Source: Brevirhabdus pacifica (GTDB lineage: Bacteria; Pseudomonadota; Alphaproteobacteria; Rhodobacterales; Rhodobacteraceae). From it: a DNA stretch of 64,000 nt. The position numbers and the translations under genes were made by a program. This document shows positions 48,484 through 56,573 of this stretch, piece by piece (position 1 is the stretch's first letter; every line of letters begins with the position of its first letter). Under the pieces are notes generated by a model. The model saw nothing but the letters and a program-made list of their open reading frames with translations, was not told the DNA's origin and did no database searches. The stretch lies in NCBI RefSeq assembly GCF_002797755.1, contig NZ_PGFI01000013.1:310001-374000 (forward strand). The letters run 5' to 3'.

Positions 48484-48974
48484 TCTTCGGTCTCCAGCCT
48501 GCGGGCCCATTCGGCGGATCCAGACAACGTGGCAATTCGGCGGTCAGGGTTGCCATCCTCGCCCGCGTCGGCGCGCAGATCCAGGCGCAGCGCGCCCTCG
48601 GGCTGCAACCCGCCAAGGCGCCCCGGCCATTCCACCAGACAGATCGCCTGGTCGAAGGCTTCGTCAAGGCCCAGCTCGTAGGCCTCGGCGGGATCGGTCA
48701 GGCGATAGAGGTCGCAATGCCACAGTTCGACATCGTCGAGGTCATAGACCTGAACCAGCGTGAAGGTTGGGGAAGGGACATCCTCGGACCGGCCAAGGGC
48801 GGCAAGCCGCGCCTGGATGACGGAGCGCGCGAAAAAGCTTTTGCCGGCCCCGACCGGGCCTTCCAGCAGAAGGGTGTCGCCCGCGCGCAGCATGGGCGCG
48901 AGCGCAGTGGCGAATGCCAGCGTCGCAGCCTCTGATCCCAGAGTGATCTCCTTGATGATGCGGCGGTCCGGCAT
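48480..48974 (-). CDS. tsaE: tRNA t6A synthesis ATPase TsaE
   Basis: ATPase component of the t6A37 tRNA modification complex, with TsaB and TsaD. The 164-residue protein has Walker A GPVGAGKSFFAR (about residue 40) and the SPTFTLVQVYD and HCDLYRL blocks. The ATG at 48974 gives a normal family length. tsaD is at 60.5 kb in this window; tsaB is not seen. It leads the amgK-murU-addBA unit. Confidence 0.94.
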   Translation of the reverse strand: MPDRRIIKEITLGSEAATLAFATALAPMLRAGDTLLLEGPVGAGKSFFARSVIQARLAALGRSEDVPSPTFTLVQVYDLDDVELWHCDLYRLTDPAEAYELGLDEAFDQAICLVEWPGRLGGLQPEGALRLDLRADAGEDGNPDRRIATLSGSAEWARRLETEE

Positions 48975-49036
48975 GGGCCGAGTTTTAGACGAGCCATCCC
49001 CACCCGCAAGGGTCCGGGGGAGATTTGCTCCGTAGC

Positions 49037-50695
49037 CTAGCCCAGGGCGGCGGATTTCGGCACAAGCGCCGGGGCTCTGGGCATTGCCTCGGCCGCCCAT
49101 TGAAAGCCGACCAGGGTGGCGCCGCCCGGCATCGGGTTGACCCGCAGCTTGACCTCGAACCCCTGGCGGTGGCGCAGGCTCGCGCTCCAGGCGCCGCGCT
49201 CTTCGAGGGAGGCGACGAAATCGCGGATCTCGGCCCAGACCGGAGAGGGATCACACGCCTGGGCCCAGATGCGCGAGGCTTCGAGGATGTCGGTATCGGC
49301 CAGCACCGCGCCCGGCGCCACGTTCCAAAGATCCTCGTAGGAAGGGTTTGCCAGCACCAGCGTCCCGCCGCGCGAGAACACGGCCAGCGCCTCGCCGCAC
49401 AGGTTCAACAGCGCCTCGTGGGTTTCCAGGTCGGCGCGAAAGCCCCGGATCGTGCCCATTTCGGCGCTGATGTCCTGAAGCACCAGCGCCAGGGCGCCGT
49501 CGTCGTCGGCGCGGCAGCTGACGCGGTAGGTCTGACCGTTGGGCAGCGGCCAATCGGCATCGTAGCCGGCCGGATCCTCGAGGAATTTCTTGCGCCAGGC
49601 CCGGTAATCCCGTGGCTCGGGGATGAACTGCCGCTCGCGCAGCCGGTCGAGGATCTGGTCCAACCGGGGCCGACTGCTCAGCCAGGCGGGATCGAGGCGT
49701 GTCAGCTCGGCCAGCATGGGGTTGAAAAGGATCAGGCGCTGGGCGTCGGCGTCGAAGATGGCAAGCCCGGTCGGCAGCCGGGCGAAGGTCTTGGCCAGGG
49801 TTCGCGTCACCGGGTTGAGCGATGATCGCGTCCCGTCGGCCAAGTGGGCGGGCAGGGCGTGGCAAAGCGTCCCCTCGGTCCTGGGGCGGCGATAAACATC
49901 GTATTCGCACAGGTCCCTGCCGTCCTGCACCAGCACAGCGCGCTGGGGCTGGTCGTCAGAAATGGCGGCATGGGCCGGATCCTCTGCCGGGGGCGGGAAG
50001 ATCGCGGGCGGCGGCCAGGTTCCGGCCTCGTACCCCGGGCAGCAGGCAAGGTAGGCGGGGTTGGCCCAGATGATCTCTCCGCCGCTGCCTTCGGCCCACG
50101 TGGGGGTCGGGTCCAGGGCCACGATCTGCCGCAGGAAGCGCAGCTCCTGCTCGGCGGCGGCGTGGCTGTCGCGGGTCAGCGTGATCGTCTCGTCGGCCTC
50201 GCCCGCAGGGTCAAGGGTGACGAAGGTCAGCCCATGCAGCCGCCGGGCGCGCAGGATCCGGTCGCCCGTCGCGTCCCGGTGGCGCAGGACCAGCCCCCTG
50301 TCCGGCAGGTGGCGGCAAAGGGCGCGCGCAGCACCGGGAACCATGCGTTCCAGTGCCCGAAGTGCCAGGTCCCAGTCCGATATGTGAACCCCGGCCTCCC
50401 GGGACGTGCGCAAGGCCTCAAGCCCGGCAGGCGAGGTGTCCAACAGCTCCCTTCCGTCAAAAAGAAGGCGAATGCCGTCGGCCTCTTCACATGGCGAACC
50501 CTCCTCGGCGGGATCCATCACCCGCAGGGGGTCCGGGGGCGTAAGCCCTGCCAATAGCGGACCGCCGGCGGTGGACCAGCCGTCCCGCGCGCCGGCATGC
50601 ACCCTGCGCGACGCTGCCAGCGTGAGCATCACCACCAACAGCGCAGGCAGCGCCCCGCCCAGCATCCAGGCCATATCGGCAAATGGCTGTGTCAT
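49037..50695 (-). CDS. Membrane PAS-domain protein without a kinase domain
   Basis: A 552-residue protein with an N-terminal membrane segment (about residues 8-28) and at least two PAS-like domains. One includes WAEGSGGEIIWANPAYLA (about residue 195). Another is around LPTGLAIFDADAQRLILFNPM (about 305), and a third at ALAVFSRGGTLVLANPSYEDLW (about 435). No histidine-kinase, GGDEF or EAL motif follows; the C terminus ends soon after the last PAS. It may be a sensor that passes signals by binding a partner. It lies 70 bases downstream of regB on the same strand. Confidence 0.83.
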   Translation of the reverse strand: MTQPFADMAWMLGGALPALLVVMLTLAASRRVHAGARDGWSTAGGPLLAGLTPPDPLRVMDPAEEGSPCEEADGIRLLFDGRELLDTSPAGLEALRTSREAGVHISDWDLALRALERMVPGAARALCRHLPDRGLVLRHRDATGDRILRARRLHGLTFVTLDPAGEADETITLTRDSHAAAEQELRFLRQIVALDPTPTWAEGSGGEIIWANPAYLACCPGYEAGTWPPPAIFPPPAEDPAHAAISDDQPQRAVLVQDGRDLCEYDVYRRPRTEGTLCHALPAHLADGTRSSLNPVTRTLAKTFARLPTGLAIFDADAQRLILFNPMLAELTRLDPAWLSSRPRLDQILDRLRERQFIPEPRDYRAWRKKFLEDPAGYDADWPLPNGQTYRVSCRADDDGALALVLQDISAEMGTIRGFRADLETHEALLNLCGEALAVFSRGGTLVLANPSYEDLWNVAPGAVLADTDILEASRIWAQACDPSPVWAEIRDFVASLEERGAWSASLRHRQGFEVKLRVNPMPGGATLVGFQWAAEAMPRAPALVPKSAALG

Positions 50696-50765
50696 TCCTG
50701 CCCGCCCTTTCTTCCGCGACCGGAGAAGACTGGGCCCGCAAGGTTAATCCCCGCTTAATGGCGGC

Positions 50766-52190
50766 TCAGGGCGAGAAAGGCTGGTTTTCTCCCAACGGGC
50801 CCTTGGCGGCCTCGGGGTCAATGCAGATGGCGGCCAGGGGCCAGGTGACCTCGGCGATGGCGCCGCTTCGGGTCAGCGGCCCGGCGACGCCACCCGCAGG
50901 GTCGGTGCCATTGGCGAAGTTCACTTCGGCGCCAGAACGCTCCAGCAGGGTCTTGGCGATGAACAGGCCCAGCCCCATGCCGTCATAGCCGGGTCGTCGG
51001 GCGCGGTCGGCCTCGGACCGGCGATGTCGCAGGAAAGGGTCGCCCAGCCGCCCCAGCAGATGTGGCGGGAAGCCGGGACCGTCGTCGATGATGCGGGCCG
51101 AAACACGGGTGTCGGTCCATTTCACGTCCACCCAGACATGGGCATCGGCGAAATCGACTGCGTTCTGCACCAGGTTGCGCAGCCCGTGGATGATCTCGGG
51201 GCGGCGATGCACCAGGGGCTGGCGGGGATCGCCCCCTTCGGCGGGAAGGAAGGTGTAATGCACCTGTTTCCCACGGCTCAGGTGCGGCTCGGCGGCCTCG
51301 GCCACCACGGCCTCAAGCGGGGCCTGGTGCATGTGCAGGTCGTCCTTGCCGGCCCTGCCCATCGAATGGAGGATGTCGCGACAGCGATTGGCCTGCTCGC
51401 CGATCAGGCGCGCATCTTCTTGAAGCTGAGGCTGATCCTCCAGCTCCTCGGCCAGTTCGGCCGAAACCAGCTTGATCGTCGCCAGCGGCGTGCCCAGCTC
51501 GTGGGCGGCGGCGGCAACCACGCCGCCCAGGTCGGTCAGCTTCTGCTCGCGCGACAGGGCCATCTGGGTGGCCAGCAGGGCGCGCGACATCGACTGGATC
51601 TCGCCCGTGACCTTCATGGCATAGCCGGCCTCGAACACGATCCCGATGGTGATCGCCAGCCAGAAGCCGAACAGAAACAGCGGGCTTTGCTGAAGGACCA
51701 GCCCCTCGGAGGTGTGCAGCGGCGTGTGATAAAGCGCCAGGACGCTGATCAGCGCGATCGCCGCCAGCCCCAGGATCACGGTCGAGCGCAGGCGCAGCGC
51801 CGTCGCCGAAATCGTAACCGGCGCCAGGATCAGCACCGCGAACGGGTTGTTCAGACCCCCGGTCAGATACAGCAGTAAAGCCAGCTGCGAGATGTCGAAA
51901 AGCAGGGTCAGCATCGCCTCGACATCCGACAGCCGCTTGGTTGGCGGATAGACGACGCTGGCGATCAGGTTGGCGGTGATCGAGATGCCGATGGTCATCA
52001 TCGCCAGGCTCATGTTGAGCTGCAGGTCCAGATAGACCGTCGCGATCAGCAAGGCCGCCGCCTGGCCCGCCAGCGCCAGCCAGCGCAGGTGGATCAGGGT
52101 CCTGAGCCGGATCCATCCCCCCTTGCCTGTCGATTGAAGCGGGTCGGCCGCGCTGTCATCCATCCGGTCGGGTCCAAGTGTCACATCCAT
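50766..52190 (-). CDS. regB: Redox-responsive sensor histidine kinase RegB/PrrB
   Basis: Membrane kinase of the global redox regulon. The 474-residue protein has six hydrophobic segments (about residues 30-190). The quinone-site motif GGLNNPF lies at 111-117, His230 is the phosphorylated residue in AAAHELGTPLATIKL, and the redox-sensing Cys270 follows in NRCRDIL. The ATP-binding region has NLVQNAVDFA and GMGLGLF. The start at 52190 leaves only 31 bases to senC, which runs the other way, so the two promoters overlap. This is the standard RegB-SenC-RegA order. Confidence 0.96.
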   Translation of the reverse strand: MDVTLGPDRMDDSAADPLQSTGKGGWIRLRTLIHLRWLALAGQAAALLIATVYLDLQLNMSLAMMTIGISITANLIASVVYPPTKRLSDVEAMLTLLFDISQLALLLYLTGGLNNPFAVLILAPVTISATALRLRSTVILGLAAIALISVLALYHTPLHTSEGLVLQQSPLFLFGFWLAITIGIVFEAGYAMKVTGEIQSMSRALLATQMALSREQKLTDLGGVVAAAAHELGTPLATIKLVSAELAEELEDQPQLQEDARLIGEQANRCRDILHSMGRAGKDDLHMHQAPLEAVVAEAAEPHLSRGKQVHYTFLPAEGGDPRQPLVHRRPEIIHGLRNLVQNAVDFADAHVWVDVKWTDTRVSARIIDDGPGFPPHLLGRLGDPFLRHRRSEADRARRPGYDGMGLGLFIAKTLLERSGAEVNFANGTDPAGGVAGPLTRSGAIAEVTWPLAAICIDPEAAKGPLGENQPFSP

Positions 52191-52221
52191 CAGCCCGCGA
52201 GTATTATCTAGATAAGGGCCA

Positions 52222-53022
52222 ATGGAAAAGCGGCCATTGGCTGCGGGTCGGAAAGGTCGAGCCTTGAGAAAATCTTATGTCATAGCGGTTTCAGCCTTGG
52301 TTCTGCTGTTGCTGGGCGTCCTCGGGTACATGGTCCTTGTCGGACCCGACCGCATGCGCCTTGCCTCCTGCGAGGGGGCGGGGGTCGCGGGGGCCGACAT
52401 CGGCGGGCCCTTCACGCTGGTCGACGAGACGGGCCGCACCGTCACCGACAAGGATGTCATCACCGGCCCGACCCTGGTCTATTTCGGCTTCACGAACTGC
52501 CCCGATGTCTGCCCGGTCGACTCGGCCCGCAACGCCGTTGCCGTCACCCTGCTGGAGCAGCGCGGCATCGAGGCGACGCCGGTGCTGATCACGGTCGATC
52601 CCCAGCGGGACACCCCCGCCGCCCTGGCCGAATACACCGACAATTTCCACGAGCGGATGCTTGGCCTCACCGGCAGCAAGGAACAGATCGCTGACGTCAC
52701 CAGCACCTACCGCGTCTATGCCTCGCGCACGGTTATCGAGGACGAGGCCGACCACGACGCGGCCAAGGCCGACGAGGGCGCGATGAACGGCGCGGCCGTG
52801 ACGGGAGAGGCCATGAAAGAAATGGACCACTCGGAGATGAAGATGACCGAGGCCGAAGGCGGCGAGGCCCCCGATCACAGCGGCCACGGCGAGATCCGGG
52901 TCGATCACAGTGCTTACACCTACCTGATGCTGCCCGGCACCGGCCTGGCGGATTTCTTCGATCGCGAGATCAGCGCCGAGGGCATGGCCGACCGCGTATC
53001 ATGCGCCTTGCAGAAAAACTGA
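52222..53022 (+). CDS. senC: SCO1/SenC/PrrC copper chaperone with Met/His-rich insertion
   Basis: A membrane-anchored copper chaperone for cytochrome c oxidase assembly and part of RegBA signalling. The 266-residue protein has an N-terminal membrane segment (about 18-40) and a thioredoxin-like domain. The copper ligands are C93-x3-C97 (NCPDVCP) and His229 in VDHSAYTYL. Between about 172 and 226 it has an insertion rich in Met, His and acidic residues (for example MDHSEMKMTE and APDHSGHGE) not usual in the family. The ATG at 52222 has AAGG upstream; a TTG at 52264 is a possible alternative. Confidence 0.92.
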   Translation: MEKRPLAAGRKGRALRKSYVIAVSALVLLLLGVLGYMVLVGPDRMRLASCEGAGVAGADIGGPFTLVDETGRTVTDKDVITGPTLVYFGFTNCPDVCPVDSARNAVAVTLLEQRGIEATPVLITVDPQRDTPAALAEYTDNFHERMLGLTGSKEQIADVTSTYRVYASRTVIEDEADHDAAKADEGAMNGAAVTGEAMKEMDHSEMKMTEAEGGEAPDHSGHGEIRVDHSAYTYLMLPGTGLADFFDREISAEGMADRVSCALQKN

Positions 53023-53094
53023 TACCTGCGACATTGTAAGTCCGGTCCAGGGGGCCGGGAAGCCTTTGCAACCAAGGATGAGAGGGAGCGGTTT

Positions 53095-53649
53095 ATGTCG
53101 GACAGAGAGCTGCGTGAGATCGGGCCTGACAAATCCCTTCTGCTGGTCGATGATGACGAGCCGTTTCTGCGCCGTCTGGCGCGTGCCATGGAAAAGCGCG
53201 GCTTTGACGTGGAGACCGCCGATTGCGTCGCCGCCGGCCGCGCCATCGCGACGGCCCGCCCGCCCGCCTATGCCGTGGTTGACCTGCGGCTTGAGGATGG
53301 CAACGGTCTCGACGTGGTCGAGGTGCTGCGCGAGAAGCGCCCCGACAGCCGGATCGTCGTTCTGACCGGCTATGGCGCCATCGCCACCGCCGTCACCGCC
53401 GTCAAGATCGGCGCCACCGACTACCTGTCCAAGCCCGCCGACGCCAACGAAGTGACGGCGGCCCTGCTGGCAGACGGCAGCGACCTGCCGCCGCCGCCCG
53501 AGAATCCGATGTCCGCAGACCGGGTGCGTTGGGAGCATATCCAGCGGGTCTACGAGCTTTGCGATCGCAACGTGTCCGAGACCGCGCGCCGGCTGAACAT
53601 GCACCGCCGCACCTTGCAGCGTATCCTGGCCAAGCGCAGCCCGCGCTAA
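53095..53649 (+). CDS. regA: Redox response regulator RegA/PrrA
   Basis: Partner of RegB; controls respiration, carbon and nitrogen fixation and, in phototrophs, photosynthesis genes. The 184-residue protein has receiver Asp19-Asp20 in LLLVDDDEP, phospho-Asp63 in VVDLRLEDGNG, and a C-terminal helix-turn-helix NVSETARRLNMHRRTLQRIL of the Fis type. Those positions match the published RegA. It is 72 bases after senC. Its 3' end overlaps the convergent LysR gene by 4 bases. Confidence 0.97.
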   Translation: MSDRELREIGPDKSLLLVDDDEPFLRRLARAMEKRGFDVETADCVAAGRAIATARPPAYAVVDLRLEDGNGLDVVEVLREKRPDSRIVVLTGYGAIATAVTAVKIGATDYLSKPADANEVTAALLADGSDLPPPPENPMSADRVRWEHIQRVYELCDRNVSETARRLNMHRRTLQRILAKRSPR

Positions 53650-54578
53650 CCTTCCTGCGGCGGTCGCCCGGCGACGGGGGCCACCGTCTGGGCCGTTGCG
53701 GCCGTCCGTTCCAGCCAGTTGACGAAGATGCCGACGCGGCTTTGGCGCGGCGGCTCATCCACGCCCGTGGGCAGGATCAAGTGATAGCCGAGGCCGCCGT
53801 GCTCGCCCTGAAACAGGCTGACCAGGCGGCCGTCGGCAAGGTCAGCCTCGACCAGGGCCATGGGTTGGATCGACAGGCCATAGCCCGCCCTGACCGCCGA
53901 CAGGGCCATGCCGTTATTGGACAGCTCTCGACTGTCCATTGTCGAGAAATCCAGCCCCAGCGCGCCGCCCCAGTTGCGCTGTTCGGATGCGGCGCGGGAC
54001 GTGTACCAGGTGTATCCCGTCAGCTCGTCGATGCTGTGGGGCCGCCGGGTTGCGAAAAGGCCGGGGGACGCCACCACCGCGAAAGGCGCCATCAGCAGGG
54101 GCTGGGAACGGACCCCGGGCCATTCCCCTTCGCCGAAGCGAATCGCGAGGTCGATGCCATCCCGGCGCAAATCCACCAACCCGGCCGAGGGCAGGAGCGC
54201 CAGCTCGACCTCGGGGTGGCGCCCCCAGAAATCCCCCAGGCGCGGCATCAGCCATGATTCCGCGAAGGCGGGGGTCAGCGACACGCGCACGGGCCGGTCG
54301 GCGGCCCGCGCCGACAGGGCGTCGACCCCCGCCGCGATGGTGTCGAAGCCATCGCTCAACGCTGCCGCAAGTGCCGCACCGGATTCGGTCAGCGCCATGC
54401 CCTGCCCCTCGCGCCGGGCCAGGGGTTCGCCGAAATGCCGCTCCAGCGCGCGCACATGCTGTGACAGGGCGGCGTGGGTCACGTTCAGTTCGGCCGCCGC
54501 CGCCGTCAGGCTGCGCAATCGCGCCACCGCTTCGAAGGCGCGCAATGCGGCAAGGGAGGGGATACGCGACCAGTCCAT
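53646..54578 (-). CDS. LysR-type transcriptional regulator, GcvA-like
   Basis: A 310-residue LysR regulator. The N-terminal helix-turn-helix is LRSLTAAAAELNVTHAALSQ (about residues 21-40) followed by the HVRALERHFGEPL recognition region. The effector domain covers about 95-290. The opening IPSLAALRAFEAVARL is typical of GcvA-type members. It is divergent from a small unknown gene at 54679 by 100 bases, the likely target. The effector is unknown. Confidence 0.93.
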   Translation of the reverse strand: MDWSRIPSLAALRAFEAVARLRSLTAAAAELNVTHAALSQHVRALERHFGEPLARREGQGMALTESGAALAAALSDGFDTIAAGVDALSARAADRPVRVSLTPAFAESWLMPRLGDFWGRHPEVELALLPSAGLVDLRRDGIDLAIRFGEGEWPGVRSQPLLMAPFAVVASPGLFATRRPHSIDELTGYTWYTSRAASEQRNWGGALGLDFSTMDSRELSNNGMALSAVRAGYGLSIQPMALVEADLADGRLVSLFQGEHGGLGYHLILPTGVDEPPRQSRVGIFVNWLERTAATAQTVAPVAGRPPQEG

Positions 54579-54678
54579 CCCTAAATGTTAGCACAGCTTA
54601 CAACTTGAAATCCATAGAAACTGGCTTTTGCCCGTGTATGGCGGCAAAAATCCGTCAGTCTCTATTGGAGGAAAGCCG

Positions 54679-54954
54679 ATGCTTAGAATTCTCGCTGTCA
54701 GTTTCGCCCGTGCCTTGGGGTTCGCTCAGCCGTCGGCGCAGGCATCCGAGGAACGCGCCCGCCTCAATCGGCAAGAGGACGCCCGCTTGGCTGCACGCCT
54801 GGCGATCTCGCGTCGTGACGGGCCGCGCGATTGGGTGAGGGAGCGGTGCATCGCCTCCCCGATCATCACGCGTGAGGGATCCGGCGCGGCGTTCGACGAC
54901 AGACCGTCTCAGCCCTCCATCGACGCCAGCAGCGTGCGGTGCCGGGCGGTGTAG
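54679..54954 (+). CDS. Small hypothetical protein divergent from LysR gene
   Basis: A 91-codon frame whose ATG has a strong ribosome site (GGAGG eight bases upstream). The product opens MLRILAVSFARALGFAQPSAQA, which may be a weak signal peptide or amphipathic helix, then a charged helix. The C-terminal half reads antisense over the 3' end of the HD gene and shows no pattern, so only the first 60 residues may be meaningful, or the gene may be a degraded remnant. I recognise no family. It is the natural target of the divergent LysR regulator. Confidence 0.42.
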   Translation: MLRILAVSFARALGFAQPSAQASEERARLNRQEDARLAARLAISRRDGPRDWVRERCIASPIITREGSGAAFDDRPSQPSIDASSVRCRAV

Positions 54955-55502
54955 TCGCGCCGCACCTCGACCGGGGGGCGCAGGCGGATACTCAGCCCCT
55001 CGCGAAGGGGGGCGGGCATCTTCCCGAAAAGGCGGTCGGCCTCGGCCTCGGTGAAGCCGGCGATGCACGTCGCCTCAAGCCAGGCGCTGACCCGGTCGGC
55101 GCGTTTGATCTTGGCCTTGATCGTCTTGGGCACCGCCGCCGGCAGGCCAAAGCGCAAATGGATAGCCGCCGTCAGCCGCTGGTCCAGCTCGGCATAGCCG
55201 GGCCCGACGGAGGATTTGACCGGCGAGATCATGTCGCCGATCACGTATTCCGGGGCATCGTGCAACAGCGCCGCCATCCGCCAGCGCACCGGGGCGGCAG
55301 GGTTGAGACGGCCGAAAATCTCCTCGACCAGCAGCGAATGCTCGGCCACCGAATAGGCGAACTCACCTTCGGTCTGCCCGTTCCAGCGGGCCACGAAGGC
55401 CAGGCCGCGGGCGATGTCCTCAATCTCGATATCCATGGGCGTCGGGTCCAGCAGGTCCAGGCGACGGCCCGACAGCATGCGCTGCCACGCGCGGGGAGCC
55501 AC
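54909..55502 (-). CDS. HD-domain phosphohydrolase (YfbR-like)
   Basis: A 197-residue metal-dependent phosphohydrolase. The HD motif is in AALLHDAPEYVIGDM (about residues 79-93), with an upstream His in SVAEHSLLVEEI and a later Asp in IKRADRVSAW. YfbR-like members are 5'-deoxynucleotidases. It starts at a GTG at 55502, three bases after the stop of the FkbM methyltransferase gene, so the two are co-transcribed. The substrate cannot be told. Confidence 0.88.
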   Translation of the reverse strand: MAPRAWQRMLSGRRLDLLDPTPMDIEIEDIARGLAFVARWNGQTEGEFAYSVAEHSLLVEEIFGRLNPAAPVRWRMAALLHDAPEYVIGDMISPVKSSVGPGYAELDQRLTAAIHLRFGLPAAVPKTIKAKIKRADRVSAWLEATCIAGFTEAEADRLFGKMPAPLREGLSIRLRPPVEVRRDYTARHRTLLASMEG

Positions 55503-55505
55503 GGC

Positions 55506-56417
55506 TCAGACCCGTTCGAGGATCGATGCCAGAAGGGCGGAGCCCCGTACCCCCGCGATGAAATTGTACCCCTTGCGGCGGTCGGTCTTCAGCGCGGCGA
55601 TCTCGGCAATGGATGACATGGGTCTGACGGTCCCCTCGATGGCGTGAATGTCCACGCCCTCCCTCCGCAGAAGCCGGGCGCTGGGCGCGCAATCGCGATC
55701 GGCGCCATGATCCTCGTATATCAGCACCGAGCCGTCGTTCAATGCGCGCTGTCCCCCGTCGATGGCCGCGACCTCTGCCCCCTCCACGTCCAGCTTGACC
55801 AGGGCGGGGGCGCCGGGGGGGATCAGATCATCGATACAGACGGTGCTGACCGGCACCAGCTCCTCCCCCGGGTTCAGATTGTTGGGGGTCATCCCCTCGG
55901 AGGCAAGGCGAGCGGCGGCGTGGCGGCGCCGGTCGCAGATGAAGCGCATCTCGCCGCCCGAGTGGCGATGCACCGCAGCGTGGTGCAGCCGCACCCGCGG
56001 CAACCCGCGCAGGTTGGCGCGCAGCCGCGCGAGGGTGGGCGGCGCGGCCTCGACCGCCGTCAGGTGGGGGAAGTCCGGCGCGGCCCGCAGGGTCCAGTAC
56101 CCGATGTTCGCACCCAGATCGCAGAAATGGGTGGTGGCGCCCCGGGCCGCGGCCAGGATGCGCCCGACCTCGGGCTCGTAGCGGGCGCGGCCCAGGGCGA
56201 CACGGGTCCAGTATTCATCATCCAGGTGCACCCGAATGCGTTGCCCACCCTCGACCGGCACCAGAATCGCGTTGTCGGGATCGAAGGCCCGGGCCACGGC
56301 CCGCGTCAGCCGCCCGTAGCCGCGCCCGAAGGGGTTCGCGGCGAAGGCAAGCGACAGCAACCGGTGCTGCAACGCGGCCGAAGGACCGCTGGCGATGGTG
56401 GAAAGGGGCGGGCTCAT
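55506..56417 (-). CDS. FkbM-family methyltransferase
   Basis: A 303-residue SAM-dependent O-methyltransferase. The SAM motif is HFCDLGANIGYWTLRAA (about residues 97-113) and the FkbM motif VKLDVEGAEVAAI (about 209-221). Members act on sugars, polyketides and glycans, often in surface polysaccharide synthesis, but no such cluster adjoins. It is divergent from ahcY, which recycles the SAH it makes, but that pairing may be coincidence. An HD-domain gene follows. Confidence 0.88.
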   Translation of the reverse strand: MSPPLSTIASGPSAALQHRLLSLAFAANPFGRGYGRLTRAVARAFDPDNAILVPVEGGQRIRVHLDDEYWTRVALGRARYEPEVGRILAAARGATTHFCDLGANIGYWTLRAAPDFPHLTAVEAAPPTLARLRANLRGLPRVRLHHAAVHRHSGGEMRFICDRRRHAAARLASEGMTPNNLNPGEELVPVSTVCIDDLIPPGAPALVKLDVEGAEVAAIDGGQRALNDGSVLIYEDHGADRDCAPSARLLRREGVDIHAIEGTVRPMSSIAEIAALKTDRRKGYNFIAGVRGSALLASILERV

Positions 56418-56573
56418 GCGGCCATGCTCGGTCGCGATTGGCTAAGAAAGTCCTAAAATCGCCTCCGCACGCTACGAATGGGCGGGTTTGGGCCGTTTGC
56501 GACCGACCAAGGGCTTGCCTGACCGTCGTCAGATGGTAAAGCCGGGGCCAGCCCGAGGATTGGAGCACGACAG
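56418..56573 (+). promoter_or_regulatory. ahcY leader with possible SAM/SAH-like riboswitch element
   Basis: The 156-base leader has GGGCTTGCCTGACC (about 56510-56523) and ATTGGAGCA overlapping the ribosome site about seven bases before the ATG. In the SAM/SAH class a GGCTTCCTGG segment pairs with TGGAGCA to hide the ribosome site. The match is partial: one extra base in the GGCTT-CCTG block, and a local CTGAC/GTCAG hairpin where the stem should close. Confidence 0.28.
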
